The notes under the pieces are model-generated. The model was not told where the DNA came from. It saw only the letters and a list, made by a program, of their open reading frames with translations, and made no database searches. Shown here one piece after another: positions 1 to 8,056 of a DNA stretch of 32,354 nt. Position 1 is the first letter of the stretch, and the number at the start of each line of letters is the position of its first letter. The DNA is taken from positions 1 to 32,354 of the forward strand of contig JAGXGL010000082.1 in NCBI GenBank assembly GCA_024636755.1, read 5' to 3'. The position numbers and the translations under genes were made by a program. The DNA comes from Guyparkeria sp. (lineage in GTDB: Bacteria; Pseudomonadota; Gammaproteobacteria; Halothiobacillales; Halothiobacillaceae).

Positions 1-1145
1 ACGCCCAGGCGAACGCGGTTTTCCTCGAGGAAATGTCCGGCCAGCAGCGGGATGTCCTCAAGTCGTTCGCGCAGGGGTGGCACCCGTAACGGGAATACCC
101 CCAGACGGTGGTACAGATCCTCGCGAAAGCGTCCGGCCTTCACCTCGGCGATCAGGTCGCGGTTGGTCACGGCGACGACGCGTACATCCACGGCCTGCAC
201 CCGTTCGCTTCCCAACGGTTGAATCTCGCCTTCCTGCAGCACCCGCAACAGCTTGGGTTGCAGCGACAACGGCAATTCGCCGACCTCGTCGAGCATCAGG
301 GTGCCGCCGTCCGCCATGGCGAAGTGGCCCCGGTGGTCGCTCACGGCACCCGAGAAGGCGCCACGGCGGTGACCGAACAGGGCGCTCTCGATCAGGCTCT
401 CGGGTAGGGCGGCGCAATTGACATGCACCAGGGGCCCGTTTCGGCGCTGGGATCGATCATGCAGGGTGCGAACGACGTGCTCTTTGCCCACCCCGGTCTC
501 GCCGGTCAGCAGGACGTTCATGTCCGTGGGGGCCACCAGCTTCACAGAACTGATCAACTCGCGCATCGCCGGGCTACCCCACTCATGCAGGGAGGGCTGG
601 TGGTGGCCGTCATCAAGCGCTTCACTGAGCATCGAGCGCGTGGCGCTGAGCCGTTTCGCCACGCGCAGACAGGTAGCCAGAAGCTCGGCGGCCGCCTGAA
701 GCTCGCTCTCGTTGAGGTCGTCCAGATCACCGGGGCCGAGCGCGTCGAGCGTCAGGATGCCCGTCAGGCGACGATCGTCCTTCAATGCCACGCCGACGCA
801 GTCGTGAACGTGACTGAGCTGCTCGTCCAGCAGGCCGTCGAACGGGTCGGGGAGGTCGGTGTCCGGAGGGAAACGGCAGACGCCCGGGTGGGCGGCGATG
901 GCGGCAAGCCGGGGGTGCTCTTCCAATGTGAATTCCCGGCCGCGAACCTCGTCGTTGAGTCCGAGAACGGCAACGGGTCGCAGGATGCCATCGTCCATGA
1001 CCATCAGGGTGCTGGCGTCGGCGGGATAGTTCCCCACCAGCGCGTGCAGTATCGACTGCCAATGTTGGCTCAGTGCTTGGTCATCGTCGCCATCGGCCAG
1101 CCGGGCAAGGAGCTCACGCAGGGAGTGCAGGAATTCGGTCATCAT
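1..1145 (-). CDS. norR: NorR, nitric-oxide-sensing sigma-54 activator (3' end outside window)
   Basis: Reading runs open from the start at 1145 to the left edge (about 381 residues), so the C-terminal helix-turn-helix lies outside. The first ~180 residues fit the NO-sensing GAF domain of NorR. The AAA+ domain follows: Walker A GETGVGKE with Lys221, the sigma-54 contact loop GAFSGA at 262-267 (the family usually has GAFTGA), then Walker [11 protein letters not shown] and a VTNRDL segment. In the NorR family, NO binds a GAF-domain iron, which relieves repression of the ATPase and lets the protein open sigma-54 promoters. It is divergent from hmp across a gap holding NorR-type boxes and a sigma-54 promoter, so hmp is the obvious target. 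Two adjacent ATGs (1145, 1142) are possible starts; no strong Shine-Dalgarno is seen. The P. aeruginosa FhpR type of regulator is the same family. I see no frameshift. Confidence 0.9.
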   Translation of the reverse strand, partial: MMTEFLHSLRELLARLADGDDDQALSQHWQSILHALVGNYPADASTLMVMDDGILRPVAVLGLNDEVRGREFTLEEHPRLAAIAAHPGVCRFPPDTDLPDPFDGLLDEQLSHVHDCVGVALKDDRRLTGILTLDALGPGDLDDLNESELQAAAELLATCLRVAKRLSATRSMLSEALDDGHHQPSLHEWGSPAMRELISSVKLVAPTDMNVLLTGETGVGKEHVVRTLHDRSQRRNGPLVHVNCAALPESLIESALFGHRRGAFSGAVSDHRGHFAMADGGTLMLDEVGELPLSLQPKLLRVLQEGEIQPLGSERVQAVDVRVVAVTNRDLIAEVKAGRFREDLYHRLGVFPLRVPPLRERLEDIPLLAGHFLEENRVRLG

Positions 1146-1149
1146 GGAT

Positions 1150-1205
1150 TGTTATTCTAACAGCCGGTTCGTCCTAATAACATTGATTTTCAATGTCGAA
1201 AACAC
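1150..1205. promoter_or_regulatory. Three NorR-type GT-N7-AC boxes
   Basis: Three copies of the GT-N7-AC core lie at 1151-1161 (inside the palindrome TGTTATTCTAACA, 1150-1162), 1171-1181 and 1195-1205. A further inverted repeat, CATTGA-TTT-TCAATG, lies at 1181-1195 between the second and third. E. coli NorR uses three such enhancer boxes ahead of norVW. Here they lie about 90-140 bp upstream of the hmp -24 element, and the first is only 5 bp from the norR start codon, which would also permit autorepression. The stretch is AT-rich compared with its surroundings. Binding is inferred. Confidence 0.6.
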
Positions 1206-1291
1206 AACATCCCGGTTGGCTTCTGGTGGCCTCGCTCAGCAAAATGGCGTCATAGCGGCTTTTTAGAGGATTGGGTGCCGGACAGTGAGGA

Positions 1292-1307
1292 CGGCACGCT
1301 GCTTGCC
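1292..1307 (+). promoter_or_regulatory. Sigma-54 (-24/-12) promoter of hmp
   Basis: CGGCACGCTGCTTGCC matches the sigma-54 consensus TGGCACG-N4-TTGC. The invariant GG (1293-1294) and GC (1305-1306) are separated by exactly 10 bp. Transcription would begin near 1318, about 32 nt before the hmp ATG. The upstream NorR-type boxes and the divergent norR gene support this assignment. Confidence 0.75.
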
Positions 1308-1349
1308 CAATGAAGGGATAGACGATCCAATCCGACCAGGAGCAAGACC

Positions 1350-2522
1350 ATGCTGACGAAAGACCAGGAAAGCCTGATCGAGGCCACCGCCCCGGTGGTG
1401 GCCGAGCACATCGACGAGATCACCAAACGGTTCTATCCGCTGATGTTTCAGCGCTATCCCGACGTCAAGCCGCTGTTCAACGAAGCCAATCAGAAGAGCG
1501 GCCAACAACCTCGCGCCCTGGCCGCGGCCGTTGTCGCCTACGTGCAGATGCGCAAGCACCCGGAAATGGTGGGCGACAAGATGGCCGTGGTGGTCAGCAA
1601 GCATGTCTCTCTTGGCATCCGGGCAGACCAGTACCCGATCGTCGGCGAGTGTTTGATGGCGGCAATCGGTGACGTGCTCGGCGAGGCGATCACACCCGAG
1701 ATCGCGGATGCCTGGGGGGCACTCTACTGGGAGCTCGCCGACATCCTGATCGAGATGGAAGATGCCCAATACTCGGCCTTTGCCGGCAAGCCCGGTGGCT
1801 GGCGTGGGATACGGCGGTTTCGCATCGCCGCGACCAGTCAGGAAAGCGCGGTCATTCGCTCGTTCGTGCTCGAGCCCGAGGATGGTGGGGCTGTGGCCGA
1901 CTTCGAGCCGGGCCAGTTCATCGGGGTTCGATTGACCATTGACGGCGAGCCGGTCTACCGCCACTACAGTCTTTCCAACGAGCCCAACGGCCGCCATTAC
2001 CGCATCTCCGTCAAGCGTGATCCCAATGGCAGCGCCAGTCGCCACCTGCATGATGCAATGACGGTCGGCGACACGCTCGACCTGCTACCGCCCTCAGGCG
2101 ATCTCACGCTCCAGAAGGGCAGTGAGCCCTTGCTGCTGGTCAGCGGTGGAGTGGGCCAGACACCGATGCTGCCTCTGGCCCGGCAGGCCCTGGCCGCTGG
2201 GCGGCGGGTGGTCTACATCCATGCCGCCATCGATGTGGATCACCATGCCTTTGCCGAGGAGATCGCCGCGTTGCGAGAAGGGCATCCCGAGCAGTTGCAG
2301 ACAGTCACGATCTACGACCAGGGTGGCGGAGGCGACCACGCCGGTCGCATCGATCGGGCTTTGCTCGCCCGGTATCTACCCGGCAGCGAGACGCGCTGCT
2401 ACTTCGTGGGCCCGGCGCCATTCATGAGTGCAGTCGAGAACGCCCTGGCCGATCTGGGTGTGCCCGAAGATCGACGCCACTATGAGTACTTCGGCCCGTC
2501 ACAGCCACTCCAGGCGGCCTGA
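1350..2522 (+). CDS. hmp: Flavohemoglobin (NO dioxygenase) Hmp
   Basis: The protein has 390 residues, close to E. coli Hmp. The globin domain (1-140) keeps distal Tyr29 and Gln53 and proximal heme ligand His85, at the same numbers as in E. coli Hmp. The FAD-binding domain (about 150-260) contains RHYSLSNEP. The NAD-binding domain (about 265-390) contains GGVGQTPMLPL, and the protein ends with the typical YEYFGP. The enzyme oxidises NO with O2 to nitrate using NAD(P)H in the cytoplasm. The start at 1350 has an AGGAG 7 nt upstream. A sigma-54 promoter and NorR boxes precede it and a strong terminator follows, so it is probably a single-gene NO-induced unit. This differs from the NsrR-repressed hmp of enterics. 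The nitrate it makes could feed the nearby assimilation genes, but that is inference. Confidence 0.97.
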   Translation: MLTKDQESLIEATAPVVAEHIDEITKRFYPLMFQRYPDVKPLFNEANQKSGQQPRALAAAVVAYVQMRKHPEMVGDKMAVVVSKHVSLGIRADQYPIVGECLMAAIGDVLGEAITPEIADAWGALYWELADILIEMEDAQYSAFAGKPGGWRGIRRFRIAATSQESAVIRSFVLEPEDGGAVADFEPGQFIGVRLTIDGEPVYRHYSLSNEPNGRHYRISVKRDPNGSASRHLHDAMTVGDTLDLLPPSGDLTLQKGSEPLLLVSGGVGQTPMLPLARQALAAGRRVVYIHAAIDVDHHAFAEEIAALREGHPEQLQTVTIYDQGGGGDHAGRIDRALLARYLPGSETRCYFVGPAPFMSAVENALADLGVPEDRRHYEYFGPSQPLQAA

Positions 2523-2547
2523 CACTCGTCACCCGAAGCACGGTCTC

Positions 2548-2580
2548 AAACCCGGAACCACCATCGTTCCGGGTTTTCTT
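2548..2580 (+). terminator. Rho-independent terminator after hmp
   Basis: A perfect 11-bp stem AAACCCGGAAC (2548-2558) pairs with GTTCCGGGTTT (2566-2576) around a 7-nt loop, and is followed by T-rich sequence. It begins 26 nt after the hmp stop codon. Confidence 0.9.
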
Positions 2581-2764
2581 GTTGCGGTTCCGAGATCGTC
2601 CTTTCGAAAACCCCGGCCCTGAATCTGGGATTGATCCCCGGTTTCGCCTGTTTCGCCGGTGTGTCGGTCGGATCGGCTGCGGCACTGATGTCTGAATTGC
2701 CCCGACTTTGCTAGACACATCCAGAGCCTCGTCACGGATGAGTGTCTTGTAGACCGGGGACGAT
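2581..2764. other. Intergenic stretch without recognisable gene
   Basis: Between the hmp terminator and the hsdM relic, none of the six frames gives a protein I recognise. The stretch may be eroded restriction-modification DNA, but nothing specific supports that. Confidence 0.4.
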
Positions 2765-2905
2765 TCAATCCCGATTCCAGGGAGGGCGACGGTCCTCATC
2801 CGACATATTCAGAAAGAACAGGTAGGCGACCTGCTTCAGGTGGTCACCGTGGCTCACGCTATCGTCGAGGAGCATGTGGTAGTAATTCCTGATCTTCGAG
2901 GAGAG
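2765..2905 (-). pseudogene. Relic of type I restriction methylase HsdM (N-terminal fragment)
   Basis: This short open stretch lies between stop codons (TAA at 2906-2908, TGA at 2765-2767). It reads ...YYHMLLDDSVSHGDHLKQ, then VAYLFFLNMSDE, then RRPPWNRD. That follows the N-terminal HsdM pattern of a Y-C-x-L-x-D-D-G-x-S/T-Y-x-D-Y segment, a TYLLFLKMADE segment and KPPYNR. Only about 46 codons remain; the methyltransferase catalytic motifs and any hsdS or hsdR are absent. It lies just downstream of, and in the same direction as, the Fic gene, an arrangement often seen inside hsdM-fic-hsdS-hsdR operons. The call rests on pattern memory, not an alignment. Confidence 0.5.
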
Positions 2906-2933
2906 TTACTCGACGTTCCTGTGGGGGCATGCT

Positions 2934-4025
2934 CTAGTGGTTGGCCTGTTGCTTGAGGTCCATGGGGGATAAGTCGAACAGCAGCCGAACGAGTTCGTGG
3001 TTGATGTAGTAGTTCTCTCGGCCCAGGCGATGCTTGTCGAGGATCCCTCCGTCGGCCAGTGCATCGAGGTACCGCGTTGCGGTGGCCCGGGAAACCCCGA
3101 GATCGCCCTCGACAAAAGCCACCTTGGTATACGGGTGCCGAAAGATGTTGTTGATCAAGTCCTGGCTGTAGAACCGGTAGTTATCCCGAATGTAGTGCTT
3201 GTGCCGTTGCAGCAGGTTACCGATAGCCTCGACTAGATCGGTCGTGTGCCGAGCCGTGACCGCCACCCCCCGCAGCATGTAAAGCAACCAGCTTTCCCAC
3301 TCGCCGGCATCACGTACCCGCTGGAGTTCGCTGTAGTACGCCTCCTTGGTCTGACTGATATACCGGGCCAGGTACAGGATGGGCGAGTCGAGCAAGCCTG
3401 CCCTCACGAGGAACAGGATGTTGACGATCCGCCCAGTACGGCCGTTGCCGTCGTAGAAGGGATGAATCGTCTCGAACTGGTGATGGATCACCGCCATGCG
3501 GACTAGCGGATCCTCGGCACTGTCCTCATGGATATAGTGCTCCAGCTCGGCCATCAGGGCCGGCACCTCCAGGGGTGACGGCGGTTCATACACCGTTTCT
3601 CCGGTTCGCAGATTTCGCAGCATCGTGCCCGGGGTGGCGCGAAACCCGGCATCGTTGCCTTCCAGGACTGCCTGGATCTTGCGGATGGTGTTCAGAGTCA
3701 AGAGCCCGGAGTCGCGCACCTCCCGGAGCCCCGCATCCAAGCCTTGGGCATACCAGGCCACCTCCTTGCCCGCCGGATCCACCGATTCAGGCTGAATCTG
3801 GTAGCGGTACAGCGCATCCTGCGTGGTGATGATGTTCTCGATCTCCGAACTGCTCTGGGCTTCCTGCAAGGACAGGGTCGACAGCAGCAGCCGCTCATTG
3901 GGGATCGTCCGGGCCACCCCCTTGAGCTCGGCCAGGTTGCTGCGAGCATCTACCAAGGCGCGCAACACCACGGGAGTCTCCAGCGGCCCGGCGGGCGGGA
4001 AGTAATCATGGGTATCGAGCGACAT
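2934..4025 (-). CDS. Fic family protein (AMPylase-like) with C-terminal winged helix
   Basis: The protein has 363 residues. The Fic core motif HPFYDGNGRTGR (188-199) is complete, including catalytic His188 and the phosphate-binding Gly/Arg residues. An N-terminal SSEIEN (59-64) fits the (S/T)xxxE(G/N) inhibitory helix, so this is a class II, self-inhibited Fic. The C-terminal ~70 residues look like a winged helix (VSRATATRYLDALADGGIL), suggesting DNA binding or autoregulation. Family members transfer AMP to hydroxyl side chains; the target here is unknown. A perfect inverted repeat sits 23 bp upstream of the start and an hsdM relic lies downstream. It is probably the intact survivor of a lost restriction-modification island rather than part of the nitrogen genes. 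Confidence 0.9.
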   Translation of the reverse strand: MSLDTHDYFPPAGPLETPVVLRALVDARSNLAELKGVARTIPNERLLLSTLSLQEAQSSSEIENIITTQDALYRYQIQPESVDPAGKEVAWYAQGLDAGLREVRDSGLLTLNTIRKIQAVLEGNDAGFRATPGTMLRNLRTGETVYEPPSPLEVPALMAELEHYIHEDSAEDPLVRMAVIHHQFETIHPFYDGNGRTGRIVNILFLVRAGLLDSPILYLARYISQTKEAYYSELQRVRDAGEWESWLLYMLRGVAVTARHTTDLVEAIGNLLQRHKHYIRDNYRFYSQDLINNIFRHPYTKVAFVEGDLGVSRATATRYLDALADGGILDKHRLGRENYYINHELVRLLFDLSPMDLKQQANH

Positions 4026-4048
4026 CAGAGCACCGTGTTTGGATCAAA

Positions 4049-4086
4049 CCCACCTGCTCAAAAAATCCACTTTTTGAGCAGGTGGG
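4049..4086. repeat. Perfect 16-bp inverted repeat upstream of the Fic gene
   Basis: CCCACCTGCTCAAAAA (4049-4064) is followed by a 6-nt spacer and its exact reverse complement (4071-4086). It starts 23 bp upstream of the Fic ATG. A related half-site, TCTCAAAAGTGG, lies at 4096-4107. Two readings are possible: an operator for the winged-helix domain of the Fic protein, or an RNA hairpin in its 5' leader. There is no T-run as in a terminator on either strand beyond the stem's own A/T tract. Confidence 0.75.
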
Positions 4087-4350
4087 TCGGTATCTTCTCA
4101 AAAGTGGTGATATCTGAACACACATGCACACCTTCGAACACGACGATCGGTAACGCAGGCGCTCAGGGTCGCAGCACATTTACCACCACGCCGCAATCGT
4201 CTGCAGGTGGTGGTTTGGTGGGCTGTCTCCGATAGAGTTCGAGACGCGCAATTTCAACCGGCTCGCGGGTGTCTGGAAAACCGGGGGTGATTCAGTCGGG
4301 ATCGTGGGCAATACTCATCGACAGGATTAGCCAGCCATCGCGAGGGCACC
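4087..4350. other. Intergenic region between Fic gene and nitroreductase pseudogene
   Basis: This 264-bp stretch probably holds the divergent promoters for the Fic gene (minus) and the broken nitroreductase (plus). Apart from the half-site at 4096-4107 I see no coding segment or clear regulatory element. Confidence 0.4.
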
Positions 4351-5369
4351 ATGAACTACGACGAGGCGGTGAAGGACACTTGGGATCTGGATGGCGTGTC
4401 GCCGAAGGGCGAGGCCGCGCAAATGGAAACGCTCATTCGCTATGCGACCCTGGCGCCGTCGGGTCACAACACCTAGTGCTGGCGGTTTCGGGTGGCGGCG
4501 AGCGCCATCCGTATTCTGCCGGACCTGAACCGGCGTACGCTGGTAGTCGACCCGGACGACCATCATCTTTATGTGTCGCTGGGCTGCGCCACAGAGAATC
4601 TTTGCCTGGCCGCCCGGGCGATGGGACTGGAGCCAGAGGCCGAGTTCCGGCCCGAGGGTGATGGGGAGATCCGGGTGGCCCTCACGCCCGGTGAGGCTGA
4701 GGTGTCGCCGCTCTTCGAGGCCATCGTCTCGCGCCAGTGCACGCGCAACGACTACGATGGCACGCCGCTTCCCGCCGAGGAGCTTCGCCTGCTCAAGGAA
4801 GCCGGTAGCGGTGATGGCGTCGCGGTGGTGCTGCTCACCGATCACGACGCCATCGAGCACGCGCTGGTATTCATCCGATTCGCCAACACCCGGCAACTGA
4901 ACAATTCCACCTTCCGCCGGGAACTCGAGGCATGGATTCGCTTTAACGACGCCGAGGCTGTGGCCAAGGGTGATGGCCTGAGTGGTCGGGCGACCGGCAA
5001 CCCCCAGGCGCCGCGCTGGCTGGGGAAAATCCTGATGCGCGCCGTGCTCAGACCGAAAGCAGAGAGCACCAAGTTGGCCCGCCAGGTGCGCAGTTCCGCC
5101 GGACTGGCGGTGTGTTCGTCTCGGCAGAGGATGACCGAGCGCATTGGGTGGAAGCCGGGCGCTGCTACCAGCGCTTTGCCCTGCAAGCCACGGCGCTGGG
5201 CATTCGCAACGCCTTCGTGAACCAGCCGGTGGAGGAGGCGAGCGTGCGCCCCGATTTCGCCAGGGCGCTCGGGCTTGGCGGCGGGCGTCCCGACCTGGTG
5301 GTGCGCTTTGGTCGTGGCCCGGCCATGCCCCGATCCCTGCGTCGCCAAGTGGAGAGCGTGATGCGCTGA
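4351..5369 (+). pseudogene. Acg-family FMN nitroreductase, inactivated
   Basis: From ATG 4351 the frame reads MNYDEAVKDTWDLD... to LAPSGHNT and then meets TAG at 4474-4476, where the family normally has Gln in SGHNTQPWRF; one C-to-T change would explain it. The same frame continues through VDPDDHHLYVSLGCATENL and further. A frameshift near 5095-5110 then moves the C-terminal part (GGVFVSAEDDRAHWVEAGRC..., to TGA at 5369) into another frame. Joined, the pieces give about 340 codons, the usual length of Acg-like nitroreductases (a family that includes DosR-regulated mycobacterial proteins). Two lesions make function unlikely. A sequencing error could explain one of them but probably not both. 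It is convergent with moeA. Confidence 0.8.
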
Positions 5370-5375
5370 CTCCGG

Positions 5376-5403
5376 CGCTTGCTGCGATAAGCGGGTTTCA
5401 GTT
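5376..5403 (+). terminator. Possible weak terminator after the nitroreductase pseudogene
   Basis: CGCTT (5376-5380) can pair with AAGCG (5389-5393) across an 8-nt loop, followed by GGGTTTCAGTTT. It sits between the convergent ends of the pseudogene and moeA. The short stem makes this a weak call. Confidence 0.3.
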
Positions 5404-6591
5404 TAAAGGCAGCACGGATATGGGCATACCCGCCTCGAAAGGTATTCGGGCCGGAATCACTGCAAGCGCCTCGGCTTGCTCCGGCTCCGTAGACCCGCCC
5501 CGCACCCACCATGTGCCGTCACCTGATTCGAGTCGGATCGGGAGATAGCGATCGACGTCTGCTAGTCCGAGGGGTTGCGTTAGCCGGGCGGTGATTCGTG
5601 CGGTCGAGGCATTGAGGCCCATCATTCCGTCCAAAAACGGTCGAACAATGCCGTGCAGTGCGGTCAGCAAGGCGGCAGGGCGACCGGGCAATGACAGGAT
5701 AAGTGTGCCCTTGACTGTCTTGGCTGCACTGGTGGGGCGCCCTGGTCGCATCGAGACGCCTTCGAACAGCGCAGTGCCAAGGCGGCGAAGAATGGTGCGT
5801 CCGAAGTCATGATCACCCACCGAACTGCCTCCAACGATGAATACTAGGTCGGCACTGCCGAGGTGCTGCTGCACCCGAGCCTCGATTGTCGGCAGGTGGT
5901 CGGCAATCGGGCCAATTGGCCCGATAACGTCGGCACCAAACCGAACAAGGGTGGCCTCCAGGAGGATGCTGTTGCTGTCATGAATGCCTCCGGCTGCACA
6001 GGGTTGACCGGGTGAGGTCAACTCATCGCCCGTCACCAGCACAGCCACACGTGGCGGTCTGCAGACCGGCAGGGTGGCGAGTCCGTGTCGGGCGGCGAGC
6101 GAGAGATGGCCGGGTTCCAGCCGAGTGCCGGCTGACAGTATTGGCGCGCCCGGCATGTTGATCGCTCCGACGGTCTCGCAGTCGGCCCAGAGCTGCACTG
6201 TGGCCGTTGTCCGCAGCATTCCCCCCGACACCGAGACGATTTCCCGACGCAGGACCACGTCGGCCCCCGGGGGCAGCGGCGCGCCCGTGGCGATGGGGGC
6301 ACAGTGCCCGCCATTGAGGGCTTCCGGCATGGCGTGACCCGCTTTCGATGCGGGTCGGACTTTTAACGTGCCACCATCGTTGACCTCTGCCTGACGGGCG
6401 GCGTAACCGTCCATCATGGCTCGATTGAACGGTGGGTAGGCTCGGGGCGCATGAATCGTCCGGGCGAGCACTCGTCCGAGGGCCTGGTCGAGAGATAGCT
6501 CGATCTCCGGGAGTTTGGGCGCAGCGGCACTCAGCGTGGCGATCGCCTCTTCCACGCTCGGGCTGGCCGTGGCGCAATGGCAGTTCGTCAT
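5398..6591 (-). CDS. moeA: Molybdopterin molybdenumtransferase MoeA
   Basis: The protein has 397 residues, near the usual ~410. Family motifs are clear: PPFNRAMMDGYA near residue 57, an LVTGDEL segment near 185, and GGSSVGDHDF near 255, followed by MRPGRPT and LPGRPAA. MoeA inserts molybdate into adenylylated molybdopterin to form Mo-cofactor in the cytoplasm. The ATG overlaps the mobA stop (ATGA), with GGGAGGAAAAG just before it, so it is translationally coupled. It is the last gene of the nitrate block. Its product supplies the cofactor that MobA converts to the guanine dinucleotide form used by NasA. A second, housekeeping moeA could exist elsewhere. Confidence 0.95.
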   Translation of the reverse strand: MTNCHCATASPSVEEAIATLSAAAPKLPEIELSLDQALGRVLARTIHAPRAYPPFNRAMMDGYAARQAEVNDGGTLKVRPASKAGHAMPEALNGGHCAPIATGAPLPPGADVVLRREIVSVSGGMLRTTATVQLWADCETVGAINMPGAPILSAGTRLEPGHLSLAARHGLATLPVCRPPRVAVLVTGDELTSPGQPCAAGGIHDSNSILLEATLVRFGADVIGPIGPIADHLPTIEARVQQHLGSADLVFIVGGSSVGDHDFGRTILRRLGTALFEGVSMRPGRPTSAAKTVKGTLILSLPGRPAALLTALHGIVRPFLDGMMGLNASTARITARLTQPLGLADVDRYLPIRLESGDGTWWVRGGSTEPEQAEALAVIPARIPFEAGMPISVLPLN

Positions 6592-7208
6592 GATCTTTTC
6601 CTCCCTATGCCGGGGATGGCTGGAGGTTGCAACAGGTCGGTCGGGGTATTCACGTTGAGAAACGCGTCGTGGTCGGCGGACAGGTCGCAGCAGACGTGTG
6701 GCCCGTTGGTGAGCAGATCGGTCAGCCGGGAGGGTACGGGGCCGACCAGCCGATGGAGCAGCGTCGGGATATGCAACAGGGTCACGCCCGGTTGCAGGCG
6801 ATCACCGTCGTAGGCGATCACCACTGGGGAGTCGGTTGCCCGTTGACGCGCAACAAGCCTGGCTGGCCACTGGGAGCGGTATCGTGGCATGTCGCATGGC
6901 GCGAGCAGCACCCAGTCATGACGCAACCGGCCGAGTGCGGCATGGACGGCCGCCGCCGGACCGCGACGGATGCCACCCGGGTCACTGATCGTGGGGTGAC
7001 CGAGGCGGCGATAAGCATCAAGATGCCGGTTGGCGACGATCACCAGTTCGTCGACGGACGGGGCCAGCGCCTTGAGCACGTGGCCAACCATTGGCTGGCC
7101 AAGGAACGGTTCGAGCCCCTTGTCCCGTCCGCCCATGCGACGGCCGGCCCCACCGGCGAGCACCAGCGCACTCAGTTTATGGCCGGCAGCGAGCGATAGG
7201 CCCTTCAC
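6588..7208 (-). CDS. mobA: Molybdenum cofactor guanylyltransferase MobA
   Basis: The protein has 206 residues. The N-terminus has the nucleotidyltransferase signature LVLAGGAGRRMGGRDKG; CDMP follows near residue 110 and NVNTPTDL lies near the end. MobA joins GMP to the molybdenum cofactor, giving the bis-MGD form that NasA-type nitrate reductases need. The start is GTG at 7208, whose GTGA overlaps the hemD stop. No ATG occurs before the nucleotide-binding motif, which supports this start. It sits between hemD and moeA in one transcription unit. Confidence 0.94.
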   Translation of the reverse strand: MKGLSLAAGHKLSALVLAGGAGRRMGGRDKGLEPFLGQPMVGHVLKALAPSVDELVIVANRHLDAYRRLGHPTISDPGGIRRGPAAAVHAALGRLRHDWVLLAPCDMPRYRSQWPARLVARQRATDSPVVIAYDGDRLQPGVTLLHIPTLLHRLVGPVPSRLTDLLTNGPHVCCDLSADHDAFLNVNTPTDLLQPPAIPGIGRKRS

Positions 7209-8056
7209 GAGTGGGCCTCGCGACGTTGCAGATGGTCGGCCAATGCGTCGACCAACGGGTGCATCAGGAAGCGTCGGCTAGGCATCACGTCGACTCGGAT
7301 GTCGAGGCCTTCGAGATGTTGCGCCATGACCGGACCGATGGCGGCCACCACCGCCCGTTCGAGGCCCCTGTGCAGTGCCTCAAGACGTCCGGCGCCCCGG
7401 GCAACCCGCAACAGGCGATTTATCTGTGGCTGGGCGGTGAACAGGATCACGTTGGTCTGTCCCCGCGCCAGCTCTTCGATCAGCGCGAGTACGGCCTCGG
7501 TCTCGCTTTCGGTGGCGTAGACGTAGGGGGCGACCGGCACCGGCTGGCTGCCGATCTCGTGGACCGCGCGGATCAGCGGGATGTTCGGCTCGGTCCCGTA
7601 GAGCACCACACCGGTGCGCGGCGCCGGCTGGTCCAGTTCTTGCAAGGTCGAGATCACCCCCTCGCTGGTTGGTCGTTCGGCGCGGACCTCGGCCTGGAGT
7701 CCCCAGCGCTTGAGAACGCGCCCCGGCTTGGGGCCGCGGACGATCAGGCGGGTCTGTTCCAGTCGGCGCAGGAAGGCCGTCTCGCGACTGCTGCGTTCGG
7801 CGGCAGCGTGCAGGCGAGCGATGCCCTCGCCGGTGAGCAGGATCAGGTCCCCCATCGACCGGTCGGCCAGGAAACGGTCGATCCATGCCAGGACGCCGTC
7901 CTGGTCGGGCGAGTCGTGGATGCTGACCAACGGGCAGCGCGTGACCATGGCGCCGCGGCGTTCGAGCAGGCCGGCCAGGATGTCGATCTGGCGTGATTCC
8001 GGCAACGCGACGCGACAGTTGTGGAAGGCCTGAGGGATTTCGCGGACCCGGCTCAT
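7205..8056 (-). CDS. hemD: Uroporphyrinogen-III synthase (HemD family)
   Basis: The protein has 283 residues from ATG 8056, which overlaps the cysG stop (ATGA). The frame is open further upstream, but that part lies inside cysG and is not coding. The sequence opens CRVALPESRQIDILAGLLERRG and has the two-lobed HemD pattern: TGEGIARL in the first half, a linker near VRGPKPGRVLKRWG, then TGVVLYGTEPN and ILFTAQPQINRLL. The enzyme cyclises hydroxymethylbilane to uroporphyrinogen III, the substrate of CysG on the way to siroheme. HemD is a divergent family, so identity rests on this pattern and on its position beside cysG. It may be a nitrate-dedicated second copy that raises siroheme supply for NirB. 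Confidence 0.82.
   Translation of the reverse strand: MSRVREIPQAFHNCRVALPESRQIDILAGLLERRGAMVTRCPLVSIHDSPDQDGVLAWIDRFLADRSMGDLILLTGEGIARLHAAAERSSRETAFLRRLEQTRLIVRGPKPGRVLKRWGLQAEVRAERPTSEGVISTLQELDQPAPRTGVVLYGTEPNIPLIRAVHEIGSQPVPVAPYVYATESETEAVLALIEELARGQTNVILFTAQPQINRLLRVARGAGRLEALHRGLERAVVAAIGPVMAQHLEGLDIRVDVMPSRRFLMHPLVDALADHLQRREAHS

Noticed and set aside
423-1160. A 245-codon plus-strand open frame opposite norR
   Set aside because: It is antisense to a clear NorR frame with Walker A and GAFSGA motifs, and its product resembles nothing known. GC-rich codon bias produces such shadows.
1182-1195. FNR/Anr box upstream of hmp (TTGAT...ATCAA)
   Set aside because: TTGATTTTCAA has the right half-sites but the spacing is three bases too short for FNR. 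It is better read as part of the inverted repeat among the NorR boxes.
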